NCBI GenBank assembly: GCA_014192625.1
Contig: BJHM01000007.1
Span: 1-64,000 of the forward strand
Reading direction: 5' to 3'
Origin: Planctomycetota bacterium
GTDB taxonomy: Bacteria; Planctomycetota; UBA1135; UBA2386
DNA length: 64,000 nt
Shown: positions 44,311 to 53,236 of the stretch, in pieces
Position numbering within the stretch: the stretch's first letter is position 1
How the letters are laid out: each line of letters begins with the position of its first letter
The notes under the pieces: model-generated
The model's input: only the letters and a program-made list of their open reading frames with translations
Database searches by the model: none
What the model was told of the DNA's origin: nothing
Position numbers and translations under genes: made by a program

Positions 44311-45312
44311 TTATCGACAGAGCCGCGGCGGAGCGATGTCTAGCACGGTCTTTAGTCCAGGTTGCGCGCTGACTATGCCATGCAGATTGTTTACCAGGAT
44401 CGCAGCAGTCGCCTGATCTCCAGCGATGCCACCAATAAACTTCAAGTGCACTGGTGGAGTGCTATCCAGCACGACCTCGTCACGTGGATCTGTTGCCCCC
44501 ACAAACATCGACAGGTCGAGATGCACCAATTGCTTGCCGCCCGCCTTGCCATAGCCGTGATTGCGGATCCCTGCGACCTGTCCCTTCTCCACGGTCAAGA
44601 ACGGTGTCCTACGTGCCTCGGTAGCGAGCACTGGCTCGACAGTTTGGTCAATCGTGTCAACTGTAAAACCCAGCGCCTTTGCGAGCAGCGCCACCGACTC
44701 ACGCATCCCAATATGGCCAAAGCTGCCAGTCGCCATCTGCTGCTCAAACTCGGCCACGCTAAGACCCGCCCCCACCTTTTTCTGTAACGGTAGACGACGC
44801 GTGCCGGCATCAACCACCCGCGTGCAATGCACTGAGCGCACATCAAACGTCACCGCCGACGCGACGATCGCAACGAAGTCCATCGCGTAGCCTGGATTCA
44901 CTCCTGTGCCGAGGATCGTCACGCCAGCCGCGCGCGCTGCAGCGTCGATCTCCTTGGCGACCTTTGGATTTTGCAACTCGGGCACTAGTAGTTCTTCGGT
45001 CGACGACACCACATCAACGCCGCAGCGCGCAGCGAGCAGCAGCTGATCCTTCACGCTTTGCATGAAGGACGACGTGCAGTGCAGCATCACATCCGGTTGC
45101 AGTTCGCGCAGCGCCGCAGCAGCATCGCCGCGCACCACAAGGCCGGTCGCACGACCCAACTCAAGCAGCGTGCCCAAGTCCTTACCCATCTTCATCGGGT
45201 CGATATCAATCGCACCAACCAACTGGATCGTGGTCTTCTGCAGAGCGAGGCGCGCGGCAGCCAGACCTATCGGCCCAAGGCCAAAAGACACAACGCGGAG
45301 TGGAGTCGTCAT
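44311..45312 (-). CDS. DapB-like NAD(P)-dependent dehydrogenase
   Basis: A 333-residue Rossmann-fold protein. The start has VVSFGLGPIGLAAARLAL (dinucleotide motif) and a dihydrodipicolinate-reductase-like N-terminal domain (AAALRELQPDVMLHCTSSF, CGVDVVSSTEELLVPEL). The middle has GVTILGTGVNPGYAMDF, which is characteristic of the 2,4-diaminopentanoate dehydrogenase-like group rather than true DapB. In that group the enzyme acts on amino acids in fermentative pathways; here the substrate is unknown. The ATG at 45312 was preferred over the one at 45330. It lies 128 bases downstream of the acetyltransferase gene. Confidence 0.78.
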   Translation of the reverse strand: MTTPLRVVSFGLGPIGLAAARLALQKTTIQLVGAIDIDPMKMGKDLGTLLELGRATGLVVRGDAAAALRELQPDVMLHCTSSFMQSVKDQLLLAARCGVDVVSSTEELLVPELQNPKVAKEIDAAARAAGVTILGTGVNPGYAMDFVAIVASAVTFDVRSVHCTRVVDAGTRRLPLQKKVGAGLSVAEFEQQMATGSFGHIGMRESVALLAKALGFTVDTIDQTVEPVLATEARRTPFLTVEKGQVAGIRNHGYGKAGGKQLVHLDLSMFVGATDPRDEVVLDSTPPVHLKFIGGIAGDQATAAILVNNLHGIVSAQPGLKTVLDIAPPRLCR

Positions 45313-45440
45313 ATGCAAAGTCGGCGGCAAACTGCCAGTTCAAGACAGCAAGTGCGGTCCTGATAGACAAGATGCCCCAAAGCGCGCGACCGAACGATGC
45401 CGAATCACAATTTCCGCCGCTACCAACGGGCGCTACCCAG

Positions 45441-45860
45441 TCACCGAGCGGGGTGGTCCGCGCGCGGCACGTGCCAGCACGACTCATGCCGCTGCATACC
45501 GATGTGCGGGTAGTAACTCACTGCCTTTGGCGCAGCGAGCAGGATCAATGACGTGTGAAACCCGCCGCCTGCGTGGGTGCGCAGCACCAATTCACGACCA
45601 ATGCCCTGCCGCTGAAACGCAACATCAACCGCGAGGTCCGACAGGTAGGTGCAGTAGTGATAATCACTGATCGCGCGCGACACACCCACCAACAAACCAT
45701 CCCCGGTGCGCGCCGTCACGAGCACGCTTGCGTTCTCCAGCATGCCCTCGATGCGCTCTCGATCGTCCACTGGCCGGCGTTCGGCGAGCGTGGAACGGCG
45801 CAGCACATCGACAAACTCATCGACTCCGAGTCCGGGCTCCATCGCGTAGCGAATCAACAT
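45441..45860 (-). CDS. GNAT family N-acetyltransferase
   Basis: A 139-residue acetyltransferase. The acetyl-CoA loop is RQGIGREL (about 86-93, the Q/R-x-x-G-x-G/A motif), preceded by strand four DLAVDVAFQ. The C-terminal [19 protein letters not shown] is the usual strand-five and helix-four region. The group resembles small bacterial GNATs that acetylate small molecules or protein N-termini; the target is unknown. It begins four bases after the pdxT stop and is probably part of the vitamin B6 transcript. Confidence 0.85.
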   Translation of the reverse strand: MLIRYAMEPGLGVDEFVDVLRRSTLAERRPVDDRERIEGMLENASVLVTARTGDGLLVGVSRAISDYHYCTYLSDLAVDVAFQRQGIGRELVLRTHAGGGFHTSLILLAAPKAVSYYPHIGMQRHESCWHVPRADHPAR

Positions 45861-45863
45861 GCG

Positions 45864-46502
45864 CTAGCCCGCCGCCGTAAAGCAATCGGCCTGCTCGCGC
45901 ACCATCGCAGCAAACCGCGCGATCACCACATGGGAAAAGACCAACTCCGGATGGAAGCAGGCAGCAAGCACATTGCCCTTTTGCACCAACACTGGGTCGT
46001 CGCCACGAAACGCCAGCACTTCGCATTCTGGGCCGGTGTGCGTGATGCGTGGTGCACGGATAAACGTGCCCGTCGTACCGGTCGGCAAGATCTCGCTGCG
46101 CAGCAGGAAGGTGCCCGAGTGCAGCTGACGGCCGTAGCCATTGCGCACGACGGTGATCGGCAGGACACCAAAGCTGCGCTGCACTGGATTTTCGACGCGC
46201 TCGGCCAGCAGAATCATTCCGGCACAGGTGGCAAACACGGGCATCCCCGAGTGCACCGCATGGCTCATCGGCTCCCACAAGCCCTCGATGTCGAGCAGCC
46301 TTAGCATCGTCGTGCTCTCGCCACCTGGCAGCACCAGCGCCTTGATGCCAGCAAGGTCTAGCGGCGAGCGGATCTGCCGCGTCGGCAATTGCGCGCGCTG
46401 CAGCGCGGCTTCGTGCTCGGCGAAATCGCCTTGCAGAGCCAGCACGCCGGTGAGTGGCCCCACTGCGTCCACGTCAGATACCACGACCGGCGTAGCGCTC
46501 AC
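45864..46502 (-). CDS. pdxT: Pyridoxal 5'-phosphate synthase glutaminase subunit PdxT
   Basis: The glutaminase of the two-subunit, deoxyxylulose-independent vitamin B6 pathway, supplying ammonia to PdxS. It has [16 protein letters not shown], the LPGGEST oxyanion strand, the nucleophile elbow [10 protein letters not shown] with its Cys, and the catalytic His-Glu pair in CFHPEL. The residues before GVLALQGDF are about ten longer than usual if the GTG at 46502 is used, which overlaps pdxS by 29 bases. GTG codons at 46472 or 46463 would give a more normal start. Confidence 0.93.
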   Translation of the reverse strand: MSATPVVVSDVDAVGPLTGVLALQGDFAEHEAALQRAQLPTRQIRSPLDLAGIKALVLPGGESTTMLRLLDIEGLWEPMSHAVHSGMPVFATCAGMILLAERVENPVQRSFGVLPITVVRNGYGRQLHSGTFLLRSEILPTGTTGTFIRAPRITHTGPECEVLAFRGDDPVLVQKGNVLAACFHPELVFSHVVIARFAAMVREQADCFTAAG

Positions 46503-47400
46503 TGGGCGGCATCACGTTGATGTCGATGCCGACCATCGGCTCACCAAGTCCAGCACTGACTTCAGCGAGCACCATTGGTTCTTTGAAGTGCAGCACCGCC
46601 CGCACGATCGCCTTGGCGCGCTGGACCGGGTTGCCAGACTTGAATACGCCCGATCCGACGAACACCGCTTCCGCGCCAAGCTGCATCATCAACGCAGCAT
46701 CTGCTGGCGTAGCGACACCACCGGCTGAGAAGTTTGGCACTGGCAGCTTTTGATTTTCCGCCACCCAGGCGACGAGGTCGTAGGGCACGCGCAACTCGGC
46801 GGCCTTCTTTTCAAGGAATCGGAAGTCCTGGCCCTGCAGCTCGCGGATCTGCGACATCAGTGCGCGCAGATGGCGCACCGCCTCGACGACGTTGCCGGTG
46901 CCGGCCTCGCCCTTCGTGCGGATCATTGCAGCACCTTCGTGAATGCGACGCAGCGCTTCGCCAAGGTCGCGGCAGCCGCAGACGAACGGCGTCTTGAACA
47001 CTCGCTTGTCGACGTGAAACTGCTCATCAGCAGGCGTCAGCACTTCGCTCTCATCGATGCAATCGACTTCGAGCGCTTCGAGGATCTGCGCCTCGACAAA
47101 ATGGCCGATCCGAACCTTGGCCATTACCGGGATCGAAACCGCCTTCTGGATCGCTTTGATCATACTTGGGTCGCTCGCGCGCGCGACGCCGCCGTGCTTG
47201 CGAATGTCGGCGGGAACGCGCTCGAGCGCCATCACAGCGCAAGCGCCAGCTTCTTCGGCGATGCGCGCCTGCTCATCGTTGACGACATCCATGATGACGC
47301 CGCCCTTGAGCTGACTGCAAAATCCAATCTTGCGAACGACTTCTTCTGCTGTGAAGCCGGGCACGTGCTGGACGGGATGGTTGTTCTTGTTGGTGGTCAT
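46474..47400 (-). CDS. pdxS: Pyridoxal 5'-phosphate synthase lyase subunit PdxS
   Basis: A 308-residue (beta/alpha)8 barrel that builds pyridoxal phosphate from ribose or ribulose 5-phosphate, glyceraldehyde 3-phosphate and ammonia, as a dodecamer with PdxT. Near-universal motifs are present: [35 protein letters not shown] with [31 protein letters not shown] with the catalytic Lys, [15 protein letters not shown], and [19 protein letters not shown]. Length is normal. It is placed 40 bases after the MocR-type regulator gene, in the same direction. Confidence 0.97.
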   Translation of the reverse strand: MTTNKNNHPVQHVPGFTAEEVVRKIGFCSQLKGGVIMDVVNDEQARIAEEAGACAVMALERVPADIRKHGGVARASDPSMIKAIQKAVSIPVMAKVRIGHFVEAQILEALEVDCIDESEVLTPADEQFHVDKRVFKTPFVCGCRDLGEALRRIHEGAAMIRTKGEAGTGNVVEAVRHLRALMSQIRELQGQDFRFLEKKAAELRVPYDLVAWVAENQKLPVPNFSAGGVATPADAALMMQLGAEAVFVGSGVFKSGNPVQRAKAIVRAVLHFKEPMVLAEVSAGLGEPMVGIDINVMPPSERYAGRGI

Positions 47401-47439
47401 GGGAGAAAGTTTTGTTTGCGCCTGTGCGCGCGATGGCTG

Positions 47440-48951
47440 CTAGACGAAGACTCGTGCATTACTGACGACCTCGGCACCGAGCAGCAGCTGGCAGCATTCG
47501 GCGAGGACCTCAGCACCGGCGCGGATCTCATCGGGATTGGCACGCGACAGTGACAGGCGCACGCCGCGCGACGGCTTGCCCTGACTATCAAACATGCGGC
47601 CTGGCACAACGCGCACGCCGCGCTCGGCGGCAAGCTCGGCCAGGCGGTCACCGAGCCCAGCTTCGGGCAGTTCCAGCCAGCAGAGGTAGCCACCTTCCGG
47701 GTCGGTCAGCGTGCATCCTGACGGCAGCCTCACGCGCAGGTGTTGTTGCAGCGTCGCGTGGCGCAAACGCAATTCCGCGCGCAGTTCGTCGAGGTAAATA
47801 TGCATCGCACCAGAAGCGACAAACTCGACCAGCGCAGCTTGTAGCAGCGGGCTGGTCTCAAGATCCATGTAGCGCTTCACCGCGCTCATCGGCCGCAGCA
47901 ACTTCGGCGCGCCTGTCACCCAACCCATGCGCAGCCCTGGGAACAGGCCCTTGCTGAATGTGAACGCAGCGAGCGTCAGGCCGCGCGGATCGAGCTGCCG
48001 CAAAGACGGCGGTTGCTCACCGCGGCAGCGCAGTAAAATCTGATACTCGTCTTCGAGAACCGGCACGTTGGTCGCCACGATCACGTTCATCGCTGCACGG
48101 CGTTGTTGCTCGTCGAGCGAGTAGCCGGTCGGGTTGTGGAACGTCGGCATCAGATAGACTAGCCGCACATCCGGCGCCGCCATTGCTGCGCGCAACGCCA
48201 CGAGATCGAGCCCGCGATGATCCATCGGCACCGGGATGGAGCGCAGGCCATGCGCCTTTAGCAGGCCATGCATCTGGTGATAACTCGGGTTGGTGAGCAC
48301 CACCGCATCGCCGGGAGCACACAGCGTACGCAGCACGAGATCGAGTGCCTGCTGACCGCCCGACGTGATCAGAATGTCGTCCGGTAGTGGCCGCATCGGG
48401 TCCCACTGAGCGAGCTGCAAAAGCAACTCCGGCAGGCCCGCCGGCGAATGTGCATAGCCAAGCAACTCAGCGCCACGGCTACCGAGCACGAAATCCATCG
48501 CGCGTCGCAACTCAGCCACAGGAAAGCGCGCCGCGTCCGGCGACAACTCTGCGAAGTTGGCGACCTGCGTCCGGCCGCGCGGCAATGGCGGTGCGCCAAC
48601 AAACTGCTGGGACTGCCGCAGCGCAGCACTTGCGTAAGCACTCAGCAACTCTGCGTCCGCGGCAGTCGCGCCCGCAGCCAACTTGCCCGGCAGCACCGTT
48701 GTGCCGCGCCCAACCACGCCCTCGACCAACTCCGAAATGCCAAGTTGGCGATAGGCTTCTTGGACGGTCGCGCGCGTTACGGACAGGCCCTCGGCAACCT
48801 GGCGGATTGCTGGCAAGCGGTCGCCGGCGCGCATGCGGCCACCTTGGATGGCCTCGCGATAAAAGCTGGCAATCTGTGCCGCCAACGACTGCTCGTCGCC
48901 GCGGTCAAGTTCTGGGATCAAGCTGCGTGCCAAGGTGCGCTGTTCTACCAA
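47440..48951 (-). CDS. pdxR: MocR/PdxR-family transcriptional regulator (GntR-HTH plus aminotransferase fold)
   Basis: A 503-residue regulator. A GntR winged helix lies at about 20-90 (GDRLPAIRQVAEGLSVTRATVQEAYRQL), followed by a linker and a fold-type I aminotransferase domain (about 130-503). The PLP-binding Lys is in FTFSKGLFPGLRMGW, with ITSGGQQALDLVLRTL and TFHNPTGYSL also present. MocR proteins sense PLP or an amino-acid-PLP adduct. Its place directly upstream of pdxS and pdxT supports the PdxR role, activating PLP synthesis when PLP is short. In most PdxR loci the gene is divergent; here it is co-directional. Gene symbol given by context. Confidence 0.87.
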   Translation of the reverse strand: MVEQRTLARSLIPELDRGDEQSLAAQIASFYREAIQGGRMRAGDRLPAIRQVAEGLSVTRATVQEAYRQLGISELVEGVVGRGTTVLPGKLAAGATAADAELLSAYASAALRQSQQFVGAPPLPRGRTQVANFAELSPDAARFPVAELRRAMDFVLGSRGAELLGYAHSPAGLPELLLQLAQWDPMRPLPDDILITSGGQQALDLVLRTLCAPGDAVVLTNPSYHQMHGLLKAHGLRSIPVPMDHRGLDLVALRAAMAAPDVRLVYLMPTFHNPTGYSLDEQQRRAAMNVIVATNVPVLEDEYQILLRCRGEQPPSLRQLDPRGLTLAAFTFSKGLFPGLRMGWVTGAPKLLRPMSAVKRYMDLETSPLLQAALVEFVASGAMHIYLDELRAELRLRHATLQQHLRVRLPSGCTLTDPEGGYLCWLELPEAGLGDRLAELAAERGVRVVPGRMFDSQGKPSRGVRLSLSRANPDEIRAGAEVLAECCQLLLGAEVVSNARVFV

Positions 48952-49116
48952 TCAAAGTGGCACGGTCAATGGTGCCATATTGGCCGAGATCAGACTGAGA
49001 CAGGCCTAGAAGCTCGTAGGCAAGGCCAGATCATCACTTAGGTCGTGCTTCAAAATCTGAGCGGGTGACGGCACTGCTCAATCCGACCACAGTTCCGCTC
49101 GATAGCTCGGGCGGTC

Positions 49117-50061
49117 ATGAAGCAAAACATCTGGCGCACAACTTGTTGCACAACGGTGGCAATAATGGCTCTTGCGATGATGGGTCGCGTGATCCTGACG
49201 GACGCGGGCCCGCCGCCACCCACCAAGTGGTTAGTGGGTATCGCAACCGCTCCTCGCTTTGGGATCGCACTTGCGCAGGGCTATGGCCAGCAAGGTGCGG
49301 AGCCGATCGGGGAAAGCGTGGAGCGAATCGTGCCCGCGGCGACCATCCGGTCTCACGTGAACGCGGCATTCGGCAGCAACGCTTGCAGCATGGGAGCGCC
49401 ACTCTGCCAGCTTCAACTGGCCGATTGCGGAGTTGATTTGGTGTGGGCCAACGTGCCCGACCGAGATGCGATTGAGCTATTGCTCATCGGCAAGGTCGAG
49501 TTTGCGGTGGTTGGCTCCAACCTCTCCGATCACGACACGAGCGCCGGGCTGCAAAGCACGGTGCTTGGTGCCGAGTTGTGGTCGCTCATTGTGGCAGAGG
49601 ATTGCCCGCTAACGTCACTCACCAGTCAGCAAGTGCGCCTAGCGCTCACTGGCCAGCTGCGTGACTGGCGCGATCTCGGGCTGCCGTTTGGGCCGCTGCG
49701 AGTAATCGCGATCACCGACCATGGTGTTTGCGAACGCGCGGCCGGTGCGCTGATGCCAGGCGATGCCCTTTTGGAAAGTGCACCGCAGGTGGCGGACGAT
49801 CAGGACGTGGTGAATCAGGTGCTCACTGCACCTGGCAGCCTAGGCCTAGTCCGCGCCAGCACAGTTGAAGAAGGGGCGAAGGTGAGGCTACTTCGGATCG
49901 ACGGCACTTTGCCAACGACCAAGGAGTTCGCCTTCGGTCGCTATCGTGCCAGCTCACCGCTGGTCGTAGCGACCCGTGGCCCCGCGCAGGGGGCTGCCTT
50001 GCAATACATCGAGGCGGCGCGCAAGGCACCTGCTGCGCGCGGATTTAGTCCGCTGCAGTAG
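49117..50061 (+). CDS. PstS-like periplasmic substrate-binding protein
   Basis: A 314-residue exported protein with the type II binding fold of the phosphate-binding PBP-like group. After the signal segment (TTVAIMALAMMG) come a KWLVGIATAP strand, LIGKVEFAVVGSNLSDHD (the family pattern is I-x-xG-x-hDIAxxSRxhxxxE), LVAEDCPLTSLTSQQVRLALTGQLRDWRDLG, and the C-terminal PGSLGLVRAS where PstS has the GIGYV-type strand. The binding residues are changed from those of PstS, so the ligand may not be phosphate. No transporter genes are next to it. It is divergent from the regulator gene. Confidence 0.72.
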   Translation: MKQNIWRTTCCTTVAIMALAMMGRVILTDAGPPPPTKWLVGIATAPRFGIALAQGYGQQGAEPIGESVERIVPAATIRSHVNAAFGSNACSMGAPLCQLQLADCGVDLVWANVPDRDAIELLLIGKVEFAVVGSNLSDHDTSAGLQSTVLGAELWSLIVAEDCPLTSLTSQQVRLALTGQLRDWRDLGLPFGPLRVIAITDHGVCERAAGALMPGDALLESAPQVADDQDVVNQVLTAPGSLGLVRASTVEEGAKVRLLRIDGTLPTTKEFAFGRYRASSPLVVATRGPAQGAALQYIEAARKAPAARGFSPLQ

Positions 50062-50214
50062 TTTTCTCTGCGCCTCACGGAGAGGTCGGATTCACCGGCG
50101 GGTGACCAGAGTGACAGCGCCCTGGTGGCAACTGTGCTCGGCCCCGCCGGTGCGGAATCAGCGATCCCCGCGCACAATCAGTGCCGGTACAGAATCAAAA
50201 GTGCCAGCGCAGAA

Positions 50215-50979
50215 TCAAAAGTGAATGCCGCCGCCCACGAACAGGCCCGAGACGACAAAGTCCGACTCGAAGTCGCGGCCGTCGGCGACCCCGTTGCCAT
50301 CCAGCTTGATGTAGCGATAGCCAAGGATCAGCTCGGTCTGCGCGATCGGCACAACACGCAAGTGAGCCTCGGCATCCCAATAAATCATGTCCGCATCGCT
50401 ATAGTTGAGCTTGATGCCACCACCACTCGCTCCCAGCGAAAAATTGCCGAGGTCCAACTCAGTATCGAGGCATGGCATCGGTGCGACTGAAATCGAATTG
50501 ATGCGCTCAAAACCACCGAGGGCATCGACGTCGAGGTCGACCCAGTAGATACCCAATTGGACGCCAATGCCGAGCCGCACGGCACTCGTTGGCAACAGGT
50601 TATAGGTATAAGACGTCGTCAGATCGTAGAAGTCGAACGACGTGGTCACTGCACTGTTAGCGGGAAGGTCACCAAAATTGTTTTCGAGGGTGCCCGCGCC
50701 CGTCGCCTTGTTATAGAAGCCGGACGTCTTTAGCCGATGTGCGCCCCAGTTCGCCTCAGCACCAACATACGGCGAGGCCTCGGTATCCCCGAGGCCAAGC
50801 CCCCGGTCGAAGTTGTTTGGTACGTTGTCCAGCACGAGTGAGCCCGCGCTGTTCTGGAGCGCCACGTTGCCATTTACACTGGTAAATGCTGCACCAACGT
50901 CGATGCGCATCGTCGTTTCTGTGCAACCAGCCAAGCCCAGAACGAACAACCCAAGAAGAAAGTGGCGGCAGGTATTCAT
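50215..50979 (-). CDS. Small outer-membrane beta-barrel lipoprotein
   Basis: A 254-residue exported protein with lipoprotein signal LLGLFVLGLAGC. The body has alternating hydrophobic strands that fit an eight- to ten-strand barrel (ASPYVGAEANWGAHRLKTSG, TTSYTYNLLPTSAVRLGIGVQLGIYW, ELILGYRYIKLDGNG), ending with the aromatic GGGIHF typical of outer-membrane assembly signals. Function unknown. GGAG stands about eight bases before the ATG. Just after the stop lies a short direct repeat (CAGAATCAAAAGTG at 50190 and 50210). Confidence 0.75.
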   Translation of the reverse strand: MNTCRHFLLGLFVLGLAGCTETTMRIDVGAAFTSVNGNVALQNSAGSLVLDNVPNNFDRGLGLGDTEASPYVGAEANWGAHRLKTSGFYNKATGAGTLENNFGDLPANSAVTTSFDFYDLTTSYTYNLLPTSAVRLGIGVQLGIYWVDLDVDALGGFERINSISVAPMPCLDTELDLGNFSLGASGGGIKLNYSDADMIYWDAEAHLRVVPIAQTELILGYRYIKLDGNGVADGRDFESDFVVSGLFVGGGIHF

Positions 50980-51060
50980 GATAGAACTCCAAGGCTAGCA
51001 GCAGAATCAACTGCCACCGCCTATTCCCCAGCTATAAACCTCAACACTGCAGAGCAGCCT

Positions 51061-51200
51061 TGTTGATCCTTCGACAACGCCAACCTGCGCGGTTGATCCC
51101 GGCGATCCACGACCCGGACTCGGTGCGCAAGGTGCTCGGTGCGCTGTCGGTCCGCGGCAGTGCCGAAGCTGGCTCGCGCGCCGGCGCTGTGCCTGCGCCG
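51061..51200 (+). mobile_element. Possible remnant of an IS91-type transposase gene
   Basis: A frame starting LILRQRQPARLIPAIHDPDS continues to VRKVLGALSV. It resembles the zinc-knuckle end and R-x-(I/L)-(x)3-L-x-x-(P/L) region of IS91/IS801 transposases (the pattern I-x-D-P-x-x-(I/V)-R-x-(I/V)-L-x-x-L-G). The rest of a transposase is absent and no terminal repeats were found. This is a weak match. The gap 50980-51354 otherwise holds no gene. Confidence 0.25.
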
Positions 51201-51354
51201 CGGCGAACGGCGAGGAGGCGGCGTTCCGTCGTCGGCAACTGCAGCGTCGGCGACGCAAACGGCTGCGCGTTCCGCAGGTGGTGGGAAGCGGCCTTGTGGT
51301 CGGCGCAGTGCAGGCGGCACAAAACGCGGCAAGGGCGATACTCCAACCAGCGCT

Positions 51355-52722
51355 TCATTCGAGCCCAAACCCCAGCTCACGCAGCTCGCGCAGCAGGTCT
51401 TTACGTGCGAGGACATATGCGCTTGACCCACCCCAGAGTTGTGCCATCCGCTCGACCCAGCCCCTTTGCTCGGAGACCAACCGGCCCTGAAAGCCGCCGC
51501 GGTTGAGATTGGTTCTGCGTGCCCAGCTTCGCATCTGCTCGTCCGCAAAATCGAGCACCTCACTGGTGAAAGCCTGGTCATAGACCTCATGGTGCAAAAC
51601 GCCACTCAGCGGCATGCGACCGCGCGACACCGGATCGTCGGTAGGATGGCCGATAGTCATGCCGTAGACGACATACGCGTGCGGTGGCAGACCGAGTGCC
51701 CGAGCAAGTTCTATTGGGTGATTGCGCGCCGAACCAATCATGCAGGCGCCGAGGCCTTCGCTCTCCGCCGCGAGTTGCAGGTTCTGGCCAAGCAGCGCCG
51801 CGTCCACGGTCGCTTGCAAGAACAGTTCGAGACTCTGTGTCTGCGGCTGCTCTTTTTGCCGTGCACATGCCGCAACGATTTTGTGCAAGTCAGCGCAGAT
51901 CGCGACGAACACCGGCGCTTCATGGATATGCCGCTGGTCGCCACACAACTTGGCCACCGCAGCCTTGCGCCCCGGCTCGCTCACGGCGATCACGGCATAG
52001 GCTTGAATAAAACTCGAGGTCGAGGCAAAGCGCGCCGCGTCGACGAGCCGCTCTAGCTGCCCTGCTAAAAGCGGCGTGGATGCATAGGCGCGATGGCTGC
52101 GGTGACGATGCATCTGCTCAACGACGCAGTGAGGTTCGGCCACCAGAGAGGCACGCGCGGCGCGCAAATCATCGGGCAGATCGAGGTCGACTCGCACCCA
52201 TGGGTTGCTGGTCGGCACAACGCGCACCCGCGCAGGATCCCTTTGCACCACGGCACGCAGCGAATCGACCGCCGGATCCATGACTTCGACAAACACTTCG
52301 CGCCGCATCGCCACCGGATGACCGGTCTTTCCGCGAAACAGCGGCAACGCGATGCCACAGCCAGGCGCGCGCGCAATCGCAGCGACCGCAGCAATGGTGT
52401 CGGCGGTGACCAGCGCGTAATCGACCGGCAACGAGATAACGACGCTCGTGTCGGACGGCACAACGGCAAACCCAGCGCGCAGACTGTCCACCATCTCGCC
52501 ATCGCCGCTCAAAAAAACCACCTGCACGGCATCGGGCAACGGCGGCAATGCAGCAGCACCAAGCGCGCGCACGACCAGCACGCGGCTTAGTCCAGCCTGC
52601 AAGCATTGCTCACAAAGCCGTTCGATCGCGGTCTTGCCAGCGAGATCCAGCAACGCCTTGTCAGCGCCCATGCGCGAGCCCTTGCCGGCGGCTGGAACAA
52701 TGGCGACGGTAGTCATGACCAC
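51355..52722 (-). CDS. Fusion of MobA-like nucleotidyltransferase and nitroreductase
   Basis: A 455-residue fusion. The first 200 residues are a MobA-like NTP transferase: VPAAGKGSRMGADKALLDLAGKTAIERL with the nucleotide-binding loop, SLPVDYALVTADTIAAV, GKTGHPVAMRREVFVEV and a WVRVDLDLPDDL end. This is the pattern of MocA-type cytidylyltransferases. After a short linker, residues about 215-455 are an FMN nitroreductase of the NfsA/FRP type (LVDAARFASTSSFIQAYAVI, AEAPVF-like HEAPVFVAIC, AAESEGLGACMIGSAR, GLPPHAYVVYGMTIGHPTD). The start at 52722 is GTG; ATG 52716 is equally good. A flavin reductase gene lies 25 bases upstream. Function of the pair is unknown. Confidence 0.85.
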   Translation of the reverse strand: MVMTTVAIVPAAGKGSRMGADKALLDLAGKTAIERLCEQCLQAGLSRVLVVRALGAAALPPLPDAVQVVFLSGDGEMVDSLRAGFAVVPSDTSVVISLPVDYALVTADTIAAVAAIARAPGCGIALPLFRGKTGHPVAMRREVFVEVMDPAVDSLRAVVQRDPARVRVVPTSNPWVRVDLDLPDDLRAARASLVAEPHCVVEQMHRHRSHRAYASTPLLAGQLERLVDAARFASTSSFIQAYAVIAVSEPGRKAAVAKLCGDQRHIHEAPVFVAICADLHKIVAACARQKEQPQTQSLELFLQATVDAALLGQNLQLAAESEGLGACMIGSARNHPIELARALGLPPHAYVVYGMTIGHPTDDPVSRGRMPLSGVLHHEVYDQAFTSEVLDFADEQMRSWARRTNLNRGGFQGRLVSEQRGWVERMAQLWGGSSAYVLARKDLLRELRELGFGLE

Positions 52723-52747
52723 CGTTCTGCCAGAGAAACGGCCAAGT

Positions 52748-53236
52748 TCAATATGTGAGGCCGTTCTTCCGCACGTGAATCAGCGGTTCGCGGTCAAGCG
52801 CACCTTCGCCGCCGACCACTTCGCCACAGACAACCGTGTGGTCCGTCCAATCCGCCACGCTGCCGCGCACCCGGCATGCAAGGTGTGCAACGGCAGCGCG
52901 TGGATAGGGCACGCCGAGAATGCTCATCGCAAGGTCGATGCCGACAAACGCGTCGGCACCTGGCTCAAAACCGCGCGCAAAGTGACCGAGCAAGGGCTTG
53001 CTTGCCGCATCGAGCACCGAGATACAGAACTCCCCGCTGTGGTGCAAAAGCGATTCCATTGCGCGCCCCTTCTTGAGCGCGACGATCAGCGCAGGCGGCG
53101 CAAAGCCAACCTGCTGCACCCATGAGGCAAGCATGCCGGTTGCCGCTGGACCGTGGCCCGCGGTCAGGATGTAGAGCCCACTCGGAATCCGCGACAGCGC
53201 GCGGCCGATCGCCTGTTGCATGCCTTCGTCACTCAT
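52748..53236 (-). CDS. Flavin reductase family protein
   Basis: A 162-residue FMN-binding split barrel of the flavin reductase-like family. It starts RALSRIPSGLYILTAGHG, has GMLASWVQQVGFAPPALIVAL (flavin contact), the GEFCISVLD strand and HFARGFEPGADAF. This family includes reductase partners of two-component monooxygenases and stand-alone FMN proteins. The ATG overlaps the pyrE stop (ATGA at 53233-53236). A place between pyrE and the nitroreductase fusion suggests a flavin-linked function, but no partner monooxygenase is present. Confidence 0.85.
   Translation of the reverse strand: MSDEGMQQAIGRALSRIPSGLYILTAGHGPAATGMLASWVQQVGFAPPALIVALKKGRAMESLLHHSGEFCISVLDAASKPLLGHFARGFEPGADAFVGIDLAMSILGVPYPRAAVAHLACRVRGSVADWTDHTVVCGEVVGGEGALDREPLIHVRKNGLTY

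Noticed and set aside
45555-46304. 249-codon + strand frame opposite pdxT and the GNAT gene
   Set aside because: Rich in His, Arg and Gln, no start signal, and antisense to two genes with intact active sites.
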